A DNA stretch of 64,000 nt from Flabesymbios commensalis (lineage: Eukaryota; Annelida; Polychaeta; Terebellida; Flabelligeridae): the NCBI GenBank assembly GCA_964017125.1, contig OZ024911.1, forward strand, positions 39,873,728-39,937,727, read 5' to 3'. The notes under the pieces are model-generated. The model was given only the letters and a program-made list of their open reading frames with translations, was not told the DNA's origin and did not search any database. The position numbers and the translations under genes are program-made. Positions 58,380-64,000 of the stretch are shown piece by piece (within the stretch, counting starts at the first letter, position 1; the number at the start of each line of letters is the position of its first letter).

Positions 58380-59878
58380 GGCACATCACCTGTATAACTA
58401 TGCCGATATATACAGAGGAGAGAAGGGAACACTAATAAATCAAACTATGAAATATACAAATGATATTATTGCAGCTAAGTTTCCCAATTAAAGATTTTGA
58501 ATCAACCTTCTTATTATGAGTTGGAATGTCCACTCAATAAATCCAAGAGTTGAATTATGCTGCAACGGTGAGTTGTCAAATCAGTCAGCCCTTTTTTATT
58601 TTTACACATGTCCCAAATTCACCAATCACCACTTTAAAGATTAAACAATTTTTAGAAAAAATATAATGCTACCCAAGTGAAAAGATCTGTACCGATAATG
58701 ATTTTTCTATTTGTTAAACTTTGCGCAAAACACGACTGTACGATACCAACCTTTAAGTGTCTAGATTGTATTACGCTATTATGATTTATGACATACATGC
58801 ACTATCAATAGTAGAAGAGCTAGTTCCTGTAGGACCCTTATTTAAGGAGTTGGTACAACCCTCCATACTGACAAAATCTGATTGTATATTATGGTAGAGC
58901 AAACCTCCCTGGCCATCTCTAGGGTGGGCGAAAAGTAGAAGTGTGGTATCGGTTTTTTGTACATGCAATTTTTTAACATAGGGGGTGTGTTTTGTTATGT
59001 TTGTCAAAGTGAAGGTCAAGTTCGGAAAAAAACCATACCTACATCAGGGTTGGGTTCGATTATAATCATAATCGTGGATTACGATTTTTAATCGATTACA
59101 TTGTAATCATAATCATAATCGTAATCATGTTTTTTGAAATCCTGTAATCATGATTATCATCGTAATCGAGAAAAAAATATGACCTGTAATCATAATCGTA
59201 ATCGATATTCTAAAAGCACTGTAATCATGATTATATTAAACCGTAATCACGATTTTTTGAGTATATATCACTTGAAGCAATTTTTTAAAATAAATTTTGA
59301 AAACTATTTAGAACAGTTTGATAAATTTCGCTTGGGGCTTATAATACTTTTTTCGTAGAGAAAAGCAATTCAAATATAGATATAGGCCCTATATTGTTAA
59401 TTCGGCACTTTATTGCAATGTATAATTTTATCGCCAGAATATGCACGGCGATTTACTATGAATAGACCTTAATGCATGGTCCACTTGGAAAGCAGCTCTT
59501 AAACTTTTCCCCTAGATTGCACCCTTATTTTTTTATCTCTCGACAATGTATGTAGGCCTACCGTACTTATGTATATGTGTGTACATGTATGTATGTATGT
59601 ATAGATAGATATAGACATACAGCTTGTGTTGGTTTGATGTGGGTACAACGCAATAGATGCTGGACCGGCATTGGACCAGCTTCGGATCGACATCTCACGT
59701 TTGATGCTTTCCGGTGTTATTAATTTTGACTGTACATAAACACTACATAGCATGCACTTGTAGGTGGCCCTCGCGACTCTGTTATTTTTTATTTTAGTGG
59801 GGGGTCTCCAGACATGCTACACCCCCCCCCCGTCCTCCTCCCCAGCCTTCGCACCTATAGTTGACTAAAAGTACCGTA
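58380..59878 (+). repeat. Sulfotransferase-tail tandem array, unit 2
   Basis: 1499 bp. Starts with an exon 3 tail copy (58381-58491) encoding AHHLYNYADIYRGEKGTLIN, then QTMKYTNDIIAAKFPN and a stop. It has neither inserted element and so represents the ancestral unit. Confidence 0.92.
58381..58491 (+). pseudogene. Duplicated C-terminal exon fragment, copy 2
   Basis: 36 codons plus stop, in frame and unbroken. It differs from the parent at a few residues (Thr to Leu, Val to Ile, Lys to Asn, final Lys to Asn). No promoter or upstream exon belongs to it, so it is a partial duplicate unless used as an alternative terminal exon. Confidence 0.75.
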
Positions 59879-61525
59879 GGCACATCACCTGTATAACTAT
59901 GCCGATATATACAGAGGAGAGAAGGGAACACTAATAAATCAAACTATGAAATATACAAATGATATTATTGCAGCTAAGTTTCCCAATTAAAGATTTTGAA
60001 TCAACCTTCTTATTATGAGTTCGGATGTCCACTCAATAAATCCAAGAGTTGATTTATGCTGCAACGGTGAGTTGTCAAATGAGTCAGCCCTTTTTTATTT
60101 TTACACATGTCCCAAATTCACCAATCACCACTTTAAAGATTAAATTATTTTTAGAAATAATATAATGCTACCCAAGTGAAAAGATCTGTACCGATAATGA
60201 TTTTTCTATTTGTTTAACTTTGCGCAAAACACGACTGTACGATACCAACCTTTAAGTGTCTAGATGGTATTACGCTATTATGTTTTATGACATACATGCA
60301 CTATCAATAGTAGAAGAGCTAGTTCTTGTAGGACCCTTATTTAAGGAGTTGGTACAACCCTCCATACTGACAAAATCTGATTGTATATTATGGTAGAGCA
60401 AACCTCCCTGGCCATCTCTAGGGTGGGCGAAAAGTAGAAGTGTGGTATCGGTTTTTTGTACATGCAATTTTTTAACATAGGGGGTGTGTTTTGTTATGTT
60501 TGTCAAAGTGAAGGGCAAGTTCGGAAAAAACCCATACCTACATCAGGGTTGGGGTCGATTATAATCATAATCGTCGATTAAGATTTTTAATCGATTACAT
60601 TGTAATCATAATCATAATCGTAATCTTGTTTTTTGAAATCCTGTGATCATGATTATCATCGTAATCGAGAAAAAAATATGACCTGTAATCATAATCGTAA
60701 TCGATATTCTAAAAGCACTGTAATCATGATTATATTAAACCGTAATCACGATTTTTTGAGTACATATAACTTGAAGCAATTTTAACCCGTTTGTGACGAG
60801 GCCCGGAGATCTCCGTAATTTAGGGAGACCATTCAGATACGAGGCCCGGAGATCTCCGGGTTTGAATGCATGAGATAACTATGACGTCATAAAATAATCT
60901 CGTTTCAGAAAGAGCTCAGTAGCATAATAATCTCGTGTTCAACGGGTTAATAAATAAATTTTGAAAACTATTTAGAACAGTTTGATAAATTTCGCTTGGG
61001 GCTTATAATACTTTTTTTCGTAGAGAAAAGCAATTCAAATATGGATATAGGCCCTATATTGTTAATTCGGCACTTTATTGCAATGTATAATTTTATCGCC
61101 AGAATATGCACGGCGATTTACTATGAATAGACCTTAATGCATGGTCCACTTGGAAAGCAGCTCTTAAACTTTTCCCCTAGATTGCACCCTTATTTTTTTA
61201 TCTCTCGACAATGTATGTAGGCCTACCGTACTTATGTATATGTGTGTACATGTATGTATGTATTACAGCTTGTGTTGGTTTGATGTGGGTACAACGCAAT
61301 AGATGCTGGACCGGCATTGGACCAGCTTCGGATCGACATCTCACGTTTGATGCGTTTCCAGTGTTATTAATTTTGACTGTACATAAACACTACATAACAT
61401 GCACTTGTAGGTGGCCCTCGCGACTCTGTTATTTTTTATTTTAGTGGGGGGTCTCCAGACATGCTACACCCCCCCCCCGTCCTCCTCCCCAGCCTTCGCA
61501 CCTATAGTTGACTAAAAGTACCGTA
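59879..61525 (+). repeat. Sulfotransferase-tail tandem array, unit 3
   Basis: 1647 bp. Its exon-tail copy (59880-59990) is unbroken. It carries a TTAA insertion at 60782-60950 and a small deletion in the GATAGATATAGACATA stretch seen in units 1 and 2. Confidence 0.92.
60782..60950. mobile_element. TTAA-flanked element, TIR TTAACCCGTTTG / CAACGGGTTAA
   Basis: Present only in unit 3; the other units have an unoccupied TTTTAAATAAA there. The 169-bp unit contains two direct copies of GAGGCCCGGAGATCTCCG, each with the palindrome CGGAGATCTCCG. It is a different TTAA family from the one in unit 1. Confidence 0.88.
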
Positions 61526-62188
61526 GGCACATCACCTGTATAACTATGCCGATATATACAGAGGAGAGAAGGGAACACTAATAAATCAAACTATGAAATA
61601 TACAAATGATATTATTGCAGCTAAGTTTCCGAATTAAAGATTTTTAATCAACCTTCTTATTATGAGTTGGAATGTCCACTCAATAAATCCAAGAGTCGAA
61701 TTATGCTGCAACGGTGAGTTGTCAAATCAGTCAGCCCTTTTTTATTTTTACACATGTCCCAAATTCACCAATCACCACTTTAAAGATTAAATAATTTTTA
61801 GAAATAATATAATGCTACCCAAGTGAAAAGATCTGTACCGATAATGATTTTTCTATTTGTTAAACTTTGCGCAAAATACGACTGTACGATACCAACCTTT
61901 AAGTGTCTAGATTGTATTACGCTATAATGATTTATGACATACATGCACTATCAATAGTAGAAGAGCTAGTTCCTGTAGGACCCTTATTTAAGGAGTTGAT
62001 ACAACCCTCCATACTGACAAAATCTGATTGTATATTATGGTAGAGCAAACCTCCCTGGCCATCTCCAGGGTGGGCGAAAAGTAGAAGTGTGGTATCGGTT
62101 TTTTGTACATGCGATTTTTTAACATAGGGGGTGTGTTTTGTTATGTTTGTCAAAGTGAAGGTCAAGTTCAGAAAAAACCCATACCTAC
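61526..62188 (+). repeat. Sulfotransferase-tail tandem array, unit 4 (truncated)
   Basis: 663 bp. The exon-tail copy (61527-61637) is unbroken. The unit stops at AAAACCCATACCTAC, where an inverted copy of the same bases begins (GTAGGTATGGGTTTT at 62191-62205). Confidence 0.9.
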
Positions 62189-62205
62189 AATGTAGGTATG
62201 GGTTT

Positions 62206-62640
62206 TCAACAACTTCTAAATCCGAATTGGTTTCTACACTGATCACATCTATTAACAAACGGCTACATAGATATGAAAGTAATGATGCTTTCAAAGTCGC
62301 CACAGTTCTCGACCCAAGGTGGAAGCTGGATTGGTGTTTAGCTGACGAGGTTGAGGATATAAAGTCATTGGTAAATGATAAAGTTGCCAGCGTTGGGCCC
62401 GTCAATGATGCAACGATTGATAGAGCAGATACACCTCCAGCTCCTAAAAAAATCAAGTTGTTTGGCTTTATGGGAAAAATAAATCTGAAAAAGACGACTA
62501 TCTTGACCAGCCAACAATCTCAGATGATGCAGATCCTCTGGTATATTGGGAGCAACATCAGCAGCAGATTAGCACAGCTCACATCATTAGCCATGCGCTA
62601 TCTGGCTATACCAGCATCCTAGTCCAGCAGATTTGTGACA
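62206..62640 (+). pseudogene. hAT-type transposase fragment
   Basis: Reads ELVSTLITSINKRLHRYESN, then DAFKVATVLDPRWKLDWCLA, matching the hAT segment RF..lE....AT.LDPRFK found in ZBED-type transposases. Later blocks ADPLVYWEQH (in a shifted frame) and LAQLTSLAMRYLAIPAS (back in the first frame) are the C-terminal dimerisation signature, normally DPL.YW......LA.LA.RYLAIPASS. So there are at least two frameshifts between about 62480 and 62575, and a stop at 62620 just after PAS. The N-terminal BED finger and catalytic core are absent. Confidence 0.82.
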
Positions 62641-63167
62641 AAAAGGCTCAGTTAGTGATAAAAGCACCAAAATTTGCATGTTGATAGTTCACTATATACT
62701 AAACATAATAGCTATGGACCCAATCTCAATTTCTCTTTTTTTTTAGAATCGGCGGCCATTTTCCAATATGGCCGCCAAATTTGTCAATTTCGACAGTAGT
62801 TCTGGTATTGTGGTATCAATTTTGGAATACAAATCCAACAAATCATTCATTTGAGCCCATACAATCAAAGTAGTGATGTCAAAAATTGATTATAAATAAA
62901 AATATATCACCAAATTACGTTTAGTTAGTGAAAAATAGTGAAAATGTCTTCAAAATAGTTAACGCGGAGAGGCAATATCTACCAGTTGACTTTAAAAGTA
63001 AAAAAGTCACACATTTTATAGCTACAGTAAAACATTCAGTTCAAAAATAAATATTTGTATTATTGCTATCTGGGTACACAACTCATGCCTATGATATTCT
63101 GTCTAAAAATTTATTGAAGACTCAGTTCCAATAACAACTATCCCCTTCTTTACATAAAACTTCAAAG
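62641..63167. other. Unassigned stretch
   Basis: Contains GGCGGCCATTTTCCAATATG at 62751 (style of the old repeats elsewhere) and AT-rich DNA. No exon is recognised. Confidence 0.4.
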
Positions 63168-64000
63168 TTAATTGCGACCACAATCACCCCCACATTTACA
63201 GAGAGCTGTACACAACATATTCGCACGTAAACACTTGCACTGTCCTCTGCAACCTTTCTCCGGATTACAACCACACTTCAGGAGCTCCTGGCATATCTTA
63301 GATGTAGAAGAGTCCAGCATGGTTCCCAAGTCTGCGATGGTCCCTTAACCCAACCCCAGTCATCCGGACATAGCTGAGGAGGAGACGCCACCAGAGATTG
63401 TCCCCACTAATATCCTGCTTGGTAAGGTGACCGCTTTATATGGGTGGCATGGACTCGAGGCTTCTGCCCTTTCTTGTAAAGACATCCTTCCTGGCATCAT
63501 TAACAGTTGAACACTCGCTTGCCTTGTCATACATTAGTACGATCAAGCGTTCTATTTGTGGCATTACATCTTCCACCACTTTCTGGCTTGGAGACAAGCT
63601 TGGAGCATGTAGTGCTGGTGTAACTTCTTCATAGACTTCCCATACTGCCCATGCAGTCTTCTTGCCTCTGTTTGCGAAAGCAGAGATTTGGTCACACCCA
63701 GTGATGGAGTGGAATGCCAGCAGTGACTTTGATCGCAGGGACTGGTACATTCTATGCACAGGTAGGTGACGCAAGCTCTGTCCTGTTCCGAATGTTATCC
63801 AAAGTTCTTCGGTCTTGATCTCATTAGACAGTGCAACAGCTATAACGAGAACATCTGCGTCAACTGTACGTATCATCAGCTTTTTGTGACCATGTTTAGT
63901 AGCGTCAAGTGCATGGGGTAGCAACCGAGTGCCTGCTTCTTCATGGTTACATGGTGAGAGAGCACTGATGTCTTGAAGCGTGGGGAAATAAGTACTGTTT
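63168..64000 (-). pseudogene. Decayed multicopy-type gene: XPG/FEN1-like nuclease region plus Cys-rich tail
   Basis: The frame at 63436-63924 continues off the window upstream. It reads NHEEAGTRLLPHALDATKHG, IRTVDADVLVIAVAL, ELWITFGTGQSLRHLPVHRM, FHSITGCDQISAFANRGKKT and ARKDVFTRKGRSLESMPP. The acidic VDADVLVIA strand and the ITGCD-SAF-GKK block resemble a PIN/XPG-type nuclease core with its helix-hairpin region. Further on, CQELLKCGCNPEKGCRGQCK followed by CLRANMLCTALCKCGGDC is a cysteine-rich, CXC-like tail. This order is known from uncharacterised, highly multicopy proteins of marine invertebrates. A DNA-transposon origin (for example Academ-like, which carry XPG nucleases) is inference. 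The copy is broken, with about three breaks. Confidence 0.66.

Overview
The window looks like intergenic and intronic DNA from an invertebrate animal, most likely a marine one. It is AT-rich and gene-poor, has spliceosomal introns and AATAAA signals, and is crowded with microsatellites, tRNA-derived SINEs, decayed LINEs, cut-and-paste transposons and many small palindromic non-autonomous elements. The frequent motif TAGGCCTA and a single-pass sulfotransferase of the WSCD-like type fit an ambulacrarian (echinoderm or hemichordate) or amphioxus-like genome. This is an inference; the sequence alone does not fix the species.

Only one host gene is convincing. Three exons (54934-55393, 55936-56160, 56294-56619, + strand) join in phase into a 336-residue type II membrane sulfotransferase. 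Its last ~110 coding bases plus 3' flank have been copied three more times downstream, as tandem units of about 1.5 kb up to 62188. Two of the four units carry different small elements inserted at TTAA, and the sister units preserve the empty sites.

Layout. 0-8 kb: microsatellites, a dimeric tRNA-Glu-like SINE family with clear target-site duplications, TTAA-flanked elements and a dead LINE. 8-12.5 kb: a degenerate long inverted repeat and more TTAA elements. 13-18 kb: a decayed Harbinger transposon with other elements nested in it. 17.9-21.8 kb: a 3.85-kb inverted repeat whose arms are tandem units studded with AGGTCA direct repeats, with a dead LINE in the loop. 23.7-29.3 kb: a near-identical 2.8-kb tandem duplication. 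29.4-37.5 kb: minisatellites, foldback elements and SINE pieces. 39.2-40.6 kb and 47.6-48.6 kb: two large minisatellites. 45.5-46 kb: a LINE tail on the minus strand. 50-54 kb: many ~100-bp CCAGCA palindromes and a SINE inserted in another repeat. 54.9-62.2 kb: the sulfotransferase locus and its tail array. 62.2-64 kb: a hAT transposase fragment, then, on the minus strand and running off the window, a decayed gene with an XPG-like nuclease region and a cysteine-rich (CXC-like) tail.

The dominant theme is mobile-element biology. At least six unrelated-looking small element families all end in TTAA, which suggests shared mobilisation by piggyBac-type transposases. No intact transposase of that type is visible here.
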